Assembly: GCA_963676655.2 (NCBI GenBank)
Contig: CAXXKX010000003.1
Coordinates: forward strand, 372,001-436,000
From: G963676655 sp963676655
GTDB lineage: Bacteria; Verrucomicrobiota; Lentisphaeria; Victivallales; Victivallaceae
DNA: 64,000 nucleotides
Direction of reading: 5' to 3'
Shown here: positions 26,403 to 36,051 of the stretch, in pieces
How positions within the stretch are numbered: the first letter of the stretch is position 1
Layout of the letters: each line of letters begins with the position of its first letter
The notes under the pieces: generated by a model
What the model saw: only the letters and a program-made list of their open reading frames with translations
Database searches by the model: none
What the model was told of the DNA's origin: nothing
Program-made: the position numbers and the translations under genes

Positions 26403-27734
26403 ATGTCTTACAACGCAAAAATTGTGATGGTTGGCGGCGGAAGCTATAATTGGAGCCCGCGCTTACTGTGCGATTTAATTCAAACCCCGGAAATTGAAAA
26501 CAGTGAAGTAGTTCTTCTAGACATAAACTTACAGGCGGCGGAAGATATTAAAAACGCGGTCGACAGACTTTGTGCGGATAATCATAAAAAATTTCATTTC
26601 ACCGCGACGACAAATGAAGATGAAGCTTTTGCCGGCGCTGATTTTGTCGTTATTACAATTTCCACCGGCGGCCTGAAGATGATGCATCACGATATAACCA
26701 TTCCGGAAAAATACGGCATCTATCAGACGGTTGGCGATTCGGTCGGCCCCGGCGGCTGGGCCAGGCTGCTGCGCAACGTCCCGGTTTTCACGGACATGGC
26801 CCGGAAGATTGAAAAACTTTCCCCCGGCGCGGTCATCCTTAATTATACCAACCCGATGGCCGGTTTGACTGGTGCGATCAGTGAATGCACTTCACTGCGC
26901 AACGTAGGGCTCTGTCATGGCGTCTTCGGGACACGTGCTTATTTAGCCCGGGTTTTTGAAGTTGACGCAACTGATATTGCGTTGCGTTACGGCGGCATAA
27001 ATCATTTTTTCTGGATTCTTGACTTTTCGGTAAAAGGAGAGAACGGTTACAAATTGTTGCGCGAAAAGCTGGGCAGCGACACCTTGCTTAAATATGACAA
27101 AGCCAGTAAGGATGCCGCCGGTTTTTCAGATAATAATCATGAATTATTTTCCGAATTATATGAAAATTTCGGCTATTTGACCTATTCCGCCGACCGGCAC
27201 ACCAGTGAGTTTTTCACAAGGTATTTAACCGATCTTGAAATGATCGAAAAATTCAAACTTGTCAGAACAAGCATGGCGAACCGCCAGGATTCCATTGACA
27301 AAGCCAAACAATATGCCCTTGACCTGGCGGCGGGCAAAGAAAAAATACGCACGAAAAGCGTTGAAACCGCGGTTGACATTATGAAGGCGTTTGTGACAAA
27401 TAAAGCTTTTATCGATGTGGTCAACCTTCCCAACACCGGGCAGATAGACAATCTGCCGCGCGGAGCTGTGGTTGAAACTCTCGGCATGGTCGATGCAAGC
27501 GGGTTCGCGCCAATCTGTCTGGGTTCGATGCCGGAACCTCTCAAGCATATCTCTGAAGTACATTGTCAAATTCAATTGATGACGCTCGAAGCCGCGATGA
27601 CCGGCAATAAAAAACTCGCGCTCGATGCATTGATGCTTGACCCGCTTTGCGCTAAATTGACCCTGTCGGATGTCAGATCAATGGCATCTGAATTATTAGA
27701 GGCGACAAAAGATTATCTGCCCCAATTTAAATAA
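26403..27734 (+). CDS. GH4-family NAD/Mn-dependent glycosidase
   Basis: 443 residues. The N-terminal NAD-binding fold is clear (KIVMVGGGSYNWSPRLLCDL; VVLLDINLQAAEDI). Family motifs are NYTNPMAGLTGAI, GLCHGVFGT (metal-binding Cys) and YGGINHFFWI (metal-binding His). GH4 enzymes cleave alpha- or beta-glycosides by oxidation/elimination at C2-C3, and include alpha-galactosidases, alpha-glucuronidases and 6-phospho-glycosidases. The exact specificity cannot be told from this sequence. It is the last gene of its cluster and is followed by a terminator. AAAGGAAAAATGA gives a good ribosome binding site for ATG 26403. Confidence 0.92.
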   Translation: MSYNAKIVMVGGGSYNWSPRLLCDLIQTPEIENSEVVLLDINLQAAEDIKNAVDRLCADNHKKFHFTATTNEDEAFAGADFVVITISTGGLKMMHHDITIPEKYGIYQTVGDSVGPGGWARLLRNVPVFTDMARKIEKLSPGAVILNYTNPMAGLTGAISECTSLRNVGLCHGVFGTRAYLARVFEVDATDIALRYGGINHFFWILDFSVKGENGYKLLREKLGSDTLLKYDKASKDAAGFSDNNHELFSELYENFGYLTYSADRHTSEFFTRYLTDLEMIEKFKLVRTSMANRQDSIDKAKQYALDLAAGKEKIRTKSVETAVDIMKAFVTNKAFIDVVNLPNTGQIDNLPRGAVVETLGMVDASGFAPICLGSMPEPLKHISEVHCQIQLMTLEAAMTGNKKLALDALMLDPLCAKLTLSDVRSMASELLEATKDYLPQFK

Positions 27735-27769
27735 AAGGGACAACCCGATAATCTCAAACAACAGAATTC

Positions 27770-27801
27770 CAGAGCCGCTCTCGTAGCAGCTCTGTTTTTT
27801 T
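27770..27801 (+). terminator. Rho-independent terminator after the GH4 gene
   Basis: CAGAGC (27770-27775) pairs with GCTCTG (27789-27794), followed by a run of seven to eight T. It closes the 19856-27734 cluster. Between it and the next promoter (28038) the DNA is AT-rich with no gene. Confidence 0.8.
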
Positions 27802-28037
27802 ACATATCTTTAACTTCCCGTCATGAATAATAATTAATAAATAATCAATATGTACTTTCTTAAAAAATTATAAAACAATAATAATAAATAACATAGAACT
27901 GAAAAAAACAGAACCAATAGTAGTACATCAGATCAGCAGCACACCCAGAATAGTGGACAAGAAAGATTAACTTCAATAGAGAAGTAATCAATTACTCCTC
28001 TTTTTAATTCTTTTTTAAAATTATCAAAACAGGGTAT

Positions 28038-28066
28038 TGACAAATCAAATATAATAATATATAATA
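28038..28066 (+). promoter_or_regulatory. Consensus sigma-70 promoter of the GntR-type gene at 28109
   Basis: TTGACA (28038-28043), 17 bases, TATAAT (28061-28066). A second TATAATAAT lies 10 bases upstream as a direct repeat. This is one of the strongest promoter matches in the window. Confidence 0.7.
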
Positions 28067-28108
28067 ATTCATAACAAAAATAACAAAACATATTAATTGT
28101 GATAAATT

Positions 28109-29170
28109 ATGGCATTGGTTGATAACATCAGGCAGGATTTGAAAGCCAAGATCCGGGAACAGGTTTTCCGGACCGGGGAATTCCTGCCGACTTTCCAGAA
28201 GCTGGCCAGCACCTACCAGACCAGCACCAACAGTGTCTACCGGGCGATTAAACAGCTGGAACGCGAAAACATGGTTTTGGCGGTAAAAGGCTCCGGCACA
28301 AAAGTCATCTATTCCTCTCCCGCAAACTCTGGAAAAACCGCAGCGTCCCGTTATGTCGGGCTGGTAATCAGTGAGCCGGGACGGGATTCTGCAACAATGC
28401 AGCTTTTGACCGGAATCCAGGAGGGCCTTGAAAAACAGGGGCGTCACTGTATTGTTAAATTCTCCCATAAAAACCTCGAAGAAGAAAAAAAAGTTGTTCT
28501 GGACCTGAAACGGGACGGAGTAAATGATATCATCCTTTATCCGAGTCTCGCTAATTATGACGACCTGAAAAACAGAGTGGAATTATTTATGCGGGAAGGC
28601 ATCCAACTTACCTTCATCAACTATTACCGGACCGGCTTGACGCGCAGCGCGGTTTGCGTGGATAATTACTGGGGCATCTATAATTTATGCCGGTCCATGC
28701 ACGATGATGGCGCGGAAAAATTTGTTTTCATGAGTTATGAAATCGACAGACCGGCCTTTGATTTTGCCATTCACGAGCGGACAACCGCGTTCCGGGAATA
28801 CGTCAGGAGCAATGATTTACCGTCAGAAATTATATATCTGCCAAACAGCGAAAATTTTGCTGACGACGATGAAAGAATCCAACGTTTCTTTGAACATGTC
28901 AAGACTCCCGGCACCGCAATTGTCTGCATGAATGACGTGATCGGAAAAAGACTCGGAAAAATGATGATGCATAAGAATATTGCCTGGCCGGACAGCTTGT
29001 TTTTCGGAGCGTTTGGAAATCTCGATAGTTTTCCCTATCCATTATACGAAGCGAGAATTGATTTTTACCATTTCGGCCTGGAACTGGCCAGGGCATGCGT
29101 GGCGGGATCGGACAACTCCCACGGTAAACGTCTGATTATTGACGCAGTGACTGTTTCTCCACGCGGCTGA
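28109..29170 (+). CDS. GntR-family regulator with LacI-type ligand-binding domain
   Basis: 353 residues. The GntR winged helix covers ~1-72 (LVDNIRQDLKAKIREQVFRT; FQKLASTYQTSTNSVYRAIKQLERENMVLAVKGSGTKVI). From ~85 comes a LacI/periplasmic-binding-like domain (YVGLVISEPGRDSATMQLLT; GVNDIILYPS; GTAIVCMNDVIGKRLGKMM). It has its own consensus promoter and stands at the head of the DUF4091/pseudopilin/glycosidase cluster, which it probably represses until a sugar is present. An inverted repeat TCGTG-N5-CACGA (29183-29197) just after its stop could be an operator for the next gene. Confidence 0.88.
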   Translation: MALVDNIRQDLKAKIREQVFRTGEFLPTFQKLASTYQTSTNSVYRAIKQLERENMVLAVKGSGTKVIYSSPANSGKTAASRYVGLVISEPGRDSATMQLLTGIQEGLEKQGRHCIVKFSHKNLEEEKKVVLDLKRDGVNDIILYPSLANYDDLKNRVELFMREGIQLTFINYYRTGLTRSAVCVDNYWGIYNLCRSMHDDGAEKFVFMSYEIDRPAFDFAIHERTTAFREYVRSNDLPSEIIYLPNSENFADDDERIQRFFEHVKTPGTAIVCMNDVIGKRLGKMMMHKNIAWPDSLFFGAFGNLDSFPYPLYEARIDFYHFGLELARACVAGSDNSHGKRLIIDAVTVSPRG

Positions 29171-29182
29171 TTTTTTGTATTT

Positions 29183-29197
29183 TCGTGAACAACACGA
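29183..29197. promoter_or_regulatory. Short inverted repeat upstream of the DUF4091 gene
   Basis: TCGTG-AACAA-CACGA is a perfect 5-bp inverted repeat between the regulator stop and the next start (29246). It could be an operator or a weak hairpin. There is no T-run adequate for a terminator. Confidence 0.3.
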
Positions 29198-29245
29198 TTT
29201 AACATAATTTCAATATAATTAAAATTGCAGGAAGAGAGAATTTCA

Positions 29246-31636
29246 ATGAAGAAATCAGGATTTATCTGGATAACGGTAATGAGCCTTACCAGTACGTTCG
29301 CGGCCCTGGAACTGCCAAACGCCAGTCTTGAGGAAGACTACGAAAATGACGGCATACCAGATAAATGGAACATTCCCAAAACCACTCGGGTCACTCTGGT
29401 GACCGACAAAAAAAGCCACGGTTCCAAAGCAGCGAAATTCACCGCCGGCTATGTATTGATGAGCACGAATATGAAGAGCGAAAAGCCGTTACCGGGGCAA
29501 ACCCTGAACTTCAGTTTTGACGCCTGCGGTAATGGCGGAGCTAAGCTCGGTGTCATGCTTGGATTCTATATAAAGGGCAAAGACAAAGTCAAATTCAATT
29601 ATGCCAGATTAACCTGGAACCGGGTGTTGCGCCCCGACTTTGTGACCCAGCGTTTTAAATACACATTTCCTAAAAGCGCGGTAAAAGACCGGGTTTGGCT
29701 GGCGGTCTATTGTTCCACCAAAAAAGGCACGGTCTGGATTGATAATTTTACGATGACCGCCGGAACCGTAACTCCGGAGCAACGCAAGGAATTAACCGTT
29801 GTTCAGCGGGAATGGGGATATTTGGCCGGACGCACCGCTAAAGCATTGCGGATCAAACCCGGCGATAAAGACCTGCTGCAGATCAACGCAACGGTAAATA
29901 AAATGCTCGGACGCTGCTCCTCCGATGATCTGACGCTCCTGGACCCGAAAAATGATTTTAAGGCGGAAATTGAAAAATTAAACGCGAAAATTAATGCGGT
30001 TGTCAGCAACGGAGCTCAGTTTACGACCTGGCTTTCTGACGCTTATGTCAGAATGGAGCCGGATGAGATCATTCCCGCAAAAGTAATTGCGGTCTCATCG
30101 CTGGAAACCTTGAAAAACGAATACCGGGCAATCGGGTTCAGCGTTGCCAACGGGTCTGATAAACCGCAAACAGTACCAGTCAGGATTTCGGGTCTGGATA
30201 AAGCGGCAGATAATATTCAGGTACGCAAACAGATTTTTCTTACCACATGGTATCGCAAGGGAAAGATACTGATTGCCGATCCGATTCCCATGCTGAAAGA
30301 TAACAAATTGCCGTTAAATCCTGGGCAAACCGTAAAAATGCTGGTTTCATTTAAGGTCAAAACCACCGCGAACGGGCGCTATCCGGTTAAGATTGACGTT
30401 GCCGGGAAAACCCTGACGGTGAATCTTGAAGTTTTACCGAAAACCTTTCCGGAATCGCCCAAAATGCATCATTTTCAGTTCATCTATCCAAACATGCAGC
30501 CGGCGCTGTCACATCCTGAACTGACCGCGAAAGATCTGGCCGAACACTATTGCGACGGCATCGAGTTCCCGTTCCTCCCGAAAATTGTTTTCAATCCGGA
30601 CGGTTCGGTCAAAAGCAGCAATTTTGCCGCCAGCATGCAGGCAAAATGGATGAAGGCTTATGCCGATCAGAAAATAAAACTTGGCATATTCTGGGAAGGC
30701 GTTTACAAGAAGTTTCCAATGTCAGACGGGAAAATGATACCGTTTGTCGATAAGAACGAAGTAATTTATCCGGATTGGAAAAAAGCCTATAAAAACCTCT
30801 TGACCGGCTGGCTCAAGTTTTCAAAAGAAAAAGGATACGGTCTTGACGATTATCTGATCATGCCCGATGACGAACCGTCATCACGCGATGAATTTATGAA
30901 TTCTCCCGGCAAACTGGTAAAACGGGCGGTTGAAACCTATAAACTAACGCGAAAAATTGAACCGAAGCTGAAGCAGTTGGTAACAATTTCCGATTATGCC
31001 AGTCCCAAAGATATCGAAGCGATCACACCGCATGTCGACATCGTTATGCCGGTCTGGCCGGCCCGGACATTCCTGGTCCGCTGGGCTCCTAAAGGCTATA
31101 ATCCACGCGAAACATTCCATAAATCAATTGTCCCGATGTGGAAAGCTGAACGCAAAAAACGCGGTCTGAAAATCTGGAGTTATTCAGTCGACCGCGGCAA
31201 AACCGAGCCGGTACTGAATTCGGGCCGCGCCTACCCGATCTGTGCGGTCGGGGTCGGGTATACCGGAGTTGCCACCTGGGCCTATAACGTTACTAGGGGC
31301 AGCAGTTGGGATGATACCGACAAAGGCATGCTGGATTATTCATTTATCTATAACGGCAAAGAAAGACACCCCGTAAATAAACTGGAAAACCCGACCGGCG
31401 AAATCATTGTTCCGTCAATCCGCTGGGAAGCCATGCGAATGGGAATTCAGGACGCTCAGATTATGCTGTACCTCCAGGATGCCATGGAAAAAGGAAAATG
31501 CGACGACGCAACCGCAAGCGAGATCAAAAAGATTCTGGCGGAAGCAAATGAATACGGTAAAAAATTAAATTTCACATATCCTAAAATTAACAGTATTTCA
31601 ACACGAATCAGAAAATTGATTCTTAAAATCAAATGA
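29246..31636 (+). CDS. Secreted DUF4091 glycosidase-domain protein
   Basis: 796 residues from ATG 29246, which follows GGAAGAGAG; the TTG at 29225 is less likely. A signal peptide precedes AALELPNASLEEDYE. Residues ~20-180 look like a CBM4/9-type beta-sandwich (SLEEDYENDGIPDKWNIPK; GTVWIDNFTMTAG). After a linker and an Ig-like region (~270-400) there is a barrel-like domain and the DUF4091 C-terminus (FIYNGKERHPVN; SIRWEAMRMGIQDAQIMLYL). DUF4091 proteins are found with glycoside hydrolases in many polysaccharide loci. It is probably an extracellular enzyme or binding protein. The pseudopilin gene follows after 13 bp. Confidence 0.85.
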   Translation: MKKSGFIWITVMSLTSTFAALELPNASLEEDYENDGIPDKWNIPKTTRVTLVTDKKSHGSKAAKFTAGYVLMSTNMKSEKPLPGQTLNFSFDACGNGGAKLGVMLGFYIKGKDKVKFNYARLTWNRVLRPDFVTQRFKYTFPKSAVKDRVWLAVYCSTKKGTVWIDNFTMTAGTVTPEQRKELTVVQREWGYLAGRTAKALRIKPGDKDLLQINATVNKMLGRCSSDDLTLLDPKNDFKAEIEKLNAKINAVVSNGAQFTTWLSDAYVRMEPDEIIPAKVIAVSSLETLKNEYRAIGFSVANGSDKPQTVPVRISGLDKAADNIQVRKQIFLTTWYRKGKILIADPIPMLKDNKLPLNPGQTVKMLVSFKVKTTANGRYPVKIDVAGKTLTVNLEVLPKTFPESPKMHHFQFIYPNMQPALSHPELTAKDLAEHYCDGIEFPFLPKIVFNPDGSVKSSNFAASMQAKWMKAYADQKIKLGIFWEGVYKKFPMSDGKMIPFVDKNEVIYPDWKKAYKNLLTGWLKFSKEKGYGLDDYLIMPDDEPSSRDEFMNSPGKLVKRAVETYKLTRKIEPKLKQLVTISDYASPKDIEAITPHVDIVMPVWPARTFLVRWAPKGYNPRETFHKSIVPMWKAERKKRGLKIWSYSVDRGKTEPVLNSGRAYPICAVGVGYTGVATWAYNVTRGSSWDDTDKGMLDYSFIYNGKERHPVNKLENPTGEIIVPSIRWEAMRMGIQDAQIMLYLQDAMEKGKCDDATASEIKKILAEANEYGKKLNFTYPKINSISTRIRKLILKIK

Positions 31637-31649
31637 CAGGAGAGGTCCA

Positions 31650-32336
31650 ATGAAAAAGCGCGTTTTCACACTAATCGAACTGCTTGTCGTGATAGCCATC
31701 ATCGCAATTCTCGCCAGCATGTTGCTGCCGGCACTGCAGCAGGCCCGTAAAAAAGCGTACGAAAACACCTGCAAGAACAACTATAAACAAATCGGTAACG
31801 CCATGGCGTTGTACCAGCCGGATTATGACGGGTTCTTCCCGGCCTATGTCGTTCACGGCGGCAGTCGATACTTCAGTTCAACCAATAACGGAAAAGAAAA
31901 GATTTTTCCCTATCTGAATAAAGATGAAATCTTCATGTGCCCGTTCTTCCAGAAAAACCGGACAAATATCGCGACCGGAGCCTTGAATTATGATTACTAT
32001 CTGCGGAAGAACAATGTATGGTTCAATTATGTAAAAATGGGCTGTGCCACTGTTTCACACCAGGGAGTTACCGTCTCCTACAATCGCGGTATTAAGGGCA
32101 GCGCCAGGAAAATGTCGCAAGTAAACCGGCCCAGTCTTGCCGCTACCAATCGCGACACCTACGCAAATTATCACTTCTACGAAAGCCCTACAAAACAGGG
32201 AACCTCACAATTGTACGCTGACGGCCATGTCAAAGCTGTATTATACAATATGGTCGGACTGGCTACGGCGACTCAAGGTGTTACTCAAAATCTGGGCTGG
32301 GACCGACCCGATCCAACAAGTTGGGTCTATTATTGA
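31650..32336 (+). CDS. Pseudopilin-like protein
   Basis: 228 residues with a strong site (CAGGAGAGG) before the ATG, similar to the leader of the 4148 gene. N-terminus MKKRV/FTLIELLVVIAIIAI has Val before the expected cleavage point. At the C-terminus the family signature has decayed: GTSQLYADGHV keeps D-G but the His ten residues before the Asp is replaced (Thr). It lies 13 bp after the DUF4091 gene and ends before a large hairpin, so it is probably the last gene of a short operon. Confidence 0.87.
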   Translation: MKKRVFTLIELLVVIAIIAILASMLLPALQQARKKAYENTCKNNYKQIGNAMALYQPDYDGFFPAYVVHGGSRYFSSTNNGKEKIFPYLNKDEIFMCPFFQKNRTNIATGALNYDYYLRKNNVWFNYVKMGCATVSHQGVTVSYNRGIKGSARKMSQVNRPSLAATNRDTYANYHFYESPTKQGTSQLYADGHVKAVLYNMVGLATATQGVTQNLGWDRPDPTSWVYY

Positions 32337-32428
32337 AAAGCAGCCCCGGTAATGCGAACTTCATGTCTGCATGCATTTACCCCGAGAGCGCGGTATTCAG
32401 CCCCGGCACGTTACCGGCAAAAAAAGGT

Positions 32429-32495
32429 GGAGGGCGAAAGTCTCTTGAGCCGCCCGACTGCACGACATGTCCGGCTCAACGGAGTTTCGCCCTCC
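32429..32495. repeat. 67-bp interrupted hairpin
   Basis: GGAGGGCGAAA pairs with TTTCGCCCTCC (11 bp), and within it TTGAGCCG pairs with CGGCTCAA (8 bp); a 5-base internal loop and a 19-base apical loop separate them. No T-run follows, so it is not a classic intrinsic terminator. It may be a REP-like element, an mRNA-stabilising 3' end or a protein site. Confidence 0.7.
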
Positions 32496-32602
32496 AGGCC
32501 GGAATGACCAGTTCGAAAGTATTAAAACAAGTTTAATTTTCTGGTATGCAAACGTTTTTTGTTATGACAAACAAGAAACTGTTTTAAAAAAGATCCACAT
32601 TC

Positions 32603-34723
32603 ATGAAAGACAGATTTATGCAGCTTGAAGCGACAGACAAGGAGCGCTTTCTCTATTTGCTGGGCCGGGTATTCCGGATAGCGTTCGACAAATCACGCGG
32701 CGGCTTTACCCGCGTCGAAGTGTTTGACGGCGAGTGCTGGCGGAATATTTTAGCGGAAGAAGGAATCCTTGGCGACAATCTGGAATTGCCGGTTATCTCA
32801 TTTGAAATATCCGGTCAAACTGAAGACTCATGTTTATTTAACGTTGTACGTCAGGATCAAACCTGGCGGATCGAGAATAATTTCGAAGTATACGCTTCCG
32901 GCTGGATTATTTGCTCGTTCTCCATGGAAGTCATTGCCGAACGCGGTAAGCTGGAAGAACTGCGCGTCGGTCTTGATTTGGATGAGAAAACCGTTTTTTC
33001 TCACTTTTACCGGACAAAATTCACTGACAACGATCAGGATGAACGTGAAAGCATCCGGGCCATGGCTCTGGATTTCAGCACGGATTCCAGAGCGGTCACC
33101 AACAGCATCAATGTACTGCTTGAGTCAGTCACTGCCGACATCGACGGCCGGTCCTGCCGTAAAGTTTTTGAAAAATCCGGCGAGAACCGTTTCATGGGCT
33201 GGAAACTGACCTCCGGCTGGCGTTATCCGTCCCGGCGCGGCTTCCGTTATGAAAACCGCTGGGCCGTGACCCTCTCCGGTTTGAACAACCAGCCGAATCC
33301 GGTACGCGGACAGCGCATATACCACTATTACGGAAAAATCCTGCCGTATCCGTCTGCCGACATTATCGATGAAATGATCGAATACGGCTGCTCCATTCTG
33401 ATTTTGCATAACTCCTGGCGACACATCGGCACCTGTATTCCCGATGACGCGGCAGAACTGAAAAACGTAGTTTCCCGATGCCACCAGGCGGGAATCAAGG
33501 TACTGCCTTACACCGCGCCGTATCTGATCGCCCACAAGGACCCGGCCTATCCGGAATTCGCCGATAAACTGACCGACTGCATGAACGTCTGGTACTGTGC
33601 CAAAGACAACCAGATGACCGCGTACGAACCGATGGACGACTGGGATTGCGACGAGCTGTGCCTGCGTTGTCCGGAAGCGTTTGATTTTATGGTTGAATGC
33701 GCAACGCATTGTGTTGATGAGTATGATATGGACGGCATCTATGTTGATTTCTGCTGGCCGGCCCAAGGGTTGTGCAATGATCCGGCTCACGATCATAAAC
33801 CGGGTTTGTTCAATTTTTATGACTACTTCCGCCTCAACCGGGCATGGCGGCAAAAACTTGGGCAGGATAAACTGATGATCGGGCATGGCGGCGGTTTTAT
33901 TGTAGCGTCGGATATGCTTGAAGGATACGACGCCTGCCTGACCGGAGAGGCCCAGGTAAAGATGTCGCCGGAAACTGTCGGACAGCAATTCGGGACGGCT
34001 CCCACGCTCTGGACAATCCAGCGGTCAAAAGGTGACATATTCCGCTCTGATCAGACCATTGAAGAAGCGATTCGCGAGGGGGTGACCATTCATTACGGAG
34101 TCGGCATCGGCGGCGCCGCGGTGATTGCCACGCTGGACCCTGCCCATCACCGGGAAATGATCGCATTATGGCAGATGTTCCGGGCTTTTCCGGTTGAAAA
34201 GGCGATATATTACAATTATCTTTATCCGGCGGCAGTGGAAATTGACAACCCCGAGATACTGTACAGCCTGTATGTCGCGGAAGAAGGATGCGCGTTATTG
34301 ATAATCGTCAACGGCGGTGGAAGCATGACCGACAATTATCCCTGCGTCGGCTGCAACATTAAATTGAACCCGGAAAAGACCGGATTGGCTAATAAACTTA
34401 ATTGTGTGGAAATGCGGGGAAGCGACTACCGGTCTTTCAGGGTATTTGACGCACCCCCGGTGACCGATGGCATAATAAACGTTCAGGAAATCGCCAAACA
34501 TGAATTTATCGGCTTCTTGCTGAGTCCGGGAGAACCGCCAGCTGAACTGTCCGCGCTGCGCCGCCATCTCGAAACCCGGGCGGACCGGGCAACCCGAATT
34601 ATGGAAAAGAGTTTGGAACGGCAAAAACTGTTGGATGAAATGTTGGCAAAGTTTCACCGGTCCCCATTGGCCCGGAAAAATGTCTCTTATGAAGAATTCA
34701 CCCGCGGCAGAAGCGCCGAATAA
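32603..34723 (+). CDS. Putative TIM-barrel glycoside hydrolase (family uncertain)
   Basis: 706 residues, no signal peptide. The N-terminal ~230 residues are beta-rich, as in the sandwich domain of clan GH-D and related enzymes. A barrel follows with IIDEMIEYGCSILILHNSWR, then GIKVLPYTAPYLI, YDMDGIYVDFCWPAQG and DKLMIGHGGGF. The Asp in DGIYVDFCW is at the place of a nucleophile in such barrels and GEAQ may hold another acid, but I cannot fix the family (GH36-like or a DUF6259-like group are options). A C-terminal beta domain and a helical tail follow. The FAD oxidoreductase gene starts 11 bp downstream, then a sulfatase and a six-hairpin glycosidase, so these four are likely one operon. Confidence 0.65.
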   Translation: MKDRFMQLEATDKERFLYLLGRVFRIAFDKSRGGFTRVEVFDGECWRNILAEEGILGDNLELPVISFEISGQTEDSCLFNVVRQDQTWRIENNFEVYASGWIICSFSMEVIAERGKLEELRVGLDLDEKTVFSHFYRTKFTDNDQDERESIRAMALDFSTDSRAVTNSINVLLESVTADIDGRSCRKVFEKSGENRFMGWKLTSGWRYPSRRGFRYENRWAVTLSGLNNQPNPVRGQRIYHYYGKILPYPSADIIDEMIEYGCSILILHNSWRHIGTCIPDDAAELKNVVSRCHQAGIKVLPYTAPYLIAHKDPAYPEFADKLTDCMNVWYCAKDNQMTAYEPMDDWDCDELCLRCPEAFDFMVECATHCVDEYDMDGIYVDFCWPAQGLCNDPAHDHKPGLFNFYDYFRLNRAWRQKLGQDKLMIGHGGGFIVASDMLEGYDACLTGEAQVKMSPETVGQQFGTAPTLWTIQRSKGDIFRSDQTIEEAIREGVTIHYGVGIGGAAVIATLDPAHHREMIALWQMFRAFPVEKAIYYNYLYPAAVEIDNPEILYSLYVAEEGCALLIIVNGGGSMTDNYPCVGCNIKLNPEKTGLANKLNCVEMRGSDYRSFRVFDAPPVTDGIINVQEIAKHEFIGFLLSPGEPPAELSALRRHLETRADRATRIMEKSLERQKLLDEMLAKFHRSPLARKNVSYEEFTRGRSAE

Positions 34724-34734
34724 GGAAGATGTTT

Positions 34735-36051
34735 ATGAGTCAATTAAGCTATAACAAAAAACTGACTGTTCGCTGGCAGCCTGATGTGCTGGTGGTTGGC
34801 GGTGGTCCCGCCGGAATCGCGGCCGCGCTGGCGGCCGGGAGCCAGGGACTGTCAGTCCGTTTGATTGAAGCCCATAGTTGTCTGGGCGGCATGGGGACAG
34901 CGGGAATGGTGCCGGCTTTTTCATTGTTTACCGACGACGTCAACTTTCTGGCCGACGGTATCGGACGGAAGATTTACGACGCGCTTCAGGCGGCCGGCGG
35001 CGCTTACGACACAAGGATCATGAGCATCCGGGCCGAAGTTCTGAAGCGGGTATATGACACATTGCTGAGCGAAGCCGAAGTGGACTACACCTTCCATACT
35101 TCACTGGTTGACGTTACGGTTGATGCCGGAACAGTTAGCGAAGCGATATGCGCGGATAAATCCGGGTTGTTCGCGATCCGGGCAAAAGTCTTTATCGACG
35201 GCACCGGTGACGGCGACCTCGCGGTATTCGCCGGAGCCGATTACGAAAAAGGCGGCATCGATGCCCGGATGATGCCCGGAACCCTCTGTTCGCTATGGGC
35301 CGGGATCGACTGGGACAGGGTAAATAACTCCGGTCTGAAACCTGACAACTGTAAAATAGAACAGGCATTCAAGGCCGGAATCTTCACCCTTGAAGACCGG
35401 CATCTGCCAGGCATGTGGCGCGTCGGCGACAAAATCGGCGGCGGTAATATCGGCCATACCTTCGACCTCGACGGCACGGACAGCGAATCGCTGACCCGGG
35501 CTCTGGTCTGGGGGCGCAAGTCGATGCTGGAATATGAACGTTACTACAAAGAATATCTCCAGGGTTATGAGAATATGGAACTTGTCGCCACCGGCTCGTT
35601 GCTCGGAGTGCGTGAAACCAGGCGGATCAAAGGCTGTTACACCCTTAATGTTAAAGACTTCAGAGCCGATTCTGTCTTCGAGGATGAGATCGGCCGGTAT
35701 TCGTATCCGGTGGATATCCATATCGCCAAACCCGATAAAGCCAGCTTCGACGCTTTTATGAAAGAATATACCGCGATGCGGATGGGACCGGGAGAAAGTT
35801 ACGGAATTCCGTACCGCATCCTGACTCCGGAAAAACTGCATAACGTGCTGGTGGCCGGACGCTGTGTCAGCACCGACCGCAGTATGCAGGCTTCGATCCG
35901 GGTGATGCCGGGATGCTTCATCACCGGTCAGGCAGCCGGAATCGCGGCCGCACTGGCGGTTGAAAATACCACAAGTATCCATGATATTAATATCCATGAA
36001 CTACAAAAACGTTTAAAAGAACTGGGAGCGTTCCTGCCTAACTATGAGTAA
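34735..36051 (+). CDS. FAD-dependent oxidoreductase
   Basis: 438 residues from ATG 34735. The in-frame ATG at 34729 is too close to the GGAAG ribosome binding site (34724-34728). The N-terminal Rossmann motif is VLVVGGGPAGIAAALAAG followed by VRLIEA. The C-terminal FAD-binding signature VLVAGRCVSTDRSMQASIRV and GQAAGIAAALA identify the FAD_oxidored (pfam12831-like) family. These are frequent in planctomycete and Lentisphaerota carbohydrate loci, where their substrate is usually not known; oxidation of a sugar is a reasonable guess. The sulfatase gene start overlaps its stop by 8 bp (ATGAGTAA). Confidence 0.85.
   Translation: MSQLSYNKKLTVRWQPDVLVVGGGPAGIAAALAAGSQGLSVRLIEAHSCLGGMGTAGMVPAFSLFTDDVNFLADGIGRKIYDALQAAGGAYDTRIMSIRAEVLKRVYDTLLSEAEVDYTFHTSLVDVTVDAGTVSEAICADKSGLFAIRAKVFIDGTGDGDLAVFAGADYEKGGIDARMMPGTLCSLWAGIDWDRVNNSGLKPDNCKIEQAFKAGIFTLEDRHLPGMWRVGDKIGGGNIGHTFDLDGTDSESLTRALVWGRKSMLEYERYYKEYLQGYENMELVATGSLLGVRETRRIKGCYTLNVKDFRADSVFEDEIGRYSYPVDIHIAKPDKASFDAFMKEYTAMRMGPGESYGIPYRILTPEKLHNVLVAGRCVSTDRSMQASIRVMPGCFITGQAAGIAAALAVENTTSIHDINIHELQKRLKELGAFLPNYE

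Noticed and set aside
33125..33988. 287-codon minus-strand frame
   Set aside because: Antisense to the TIM-barrel glycosidase gene; no start signal or family motif.
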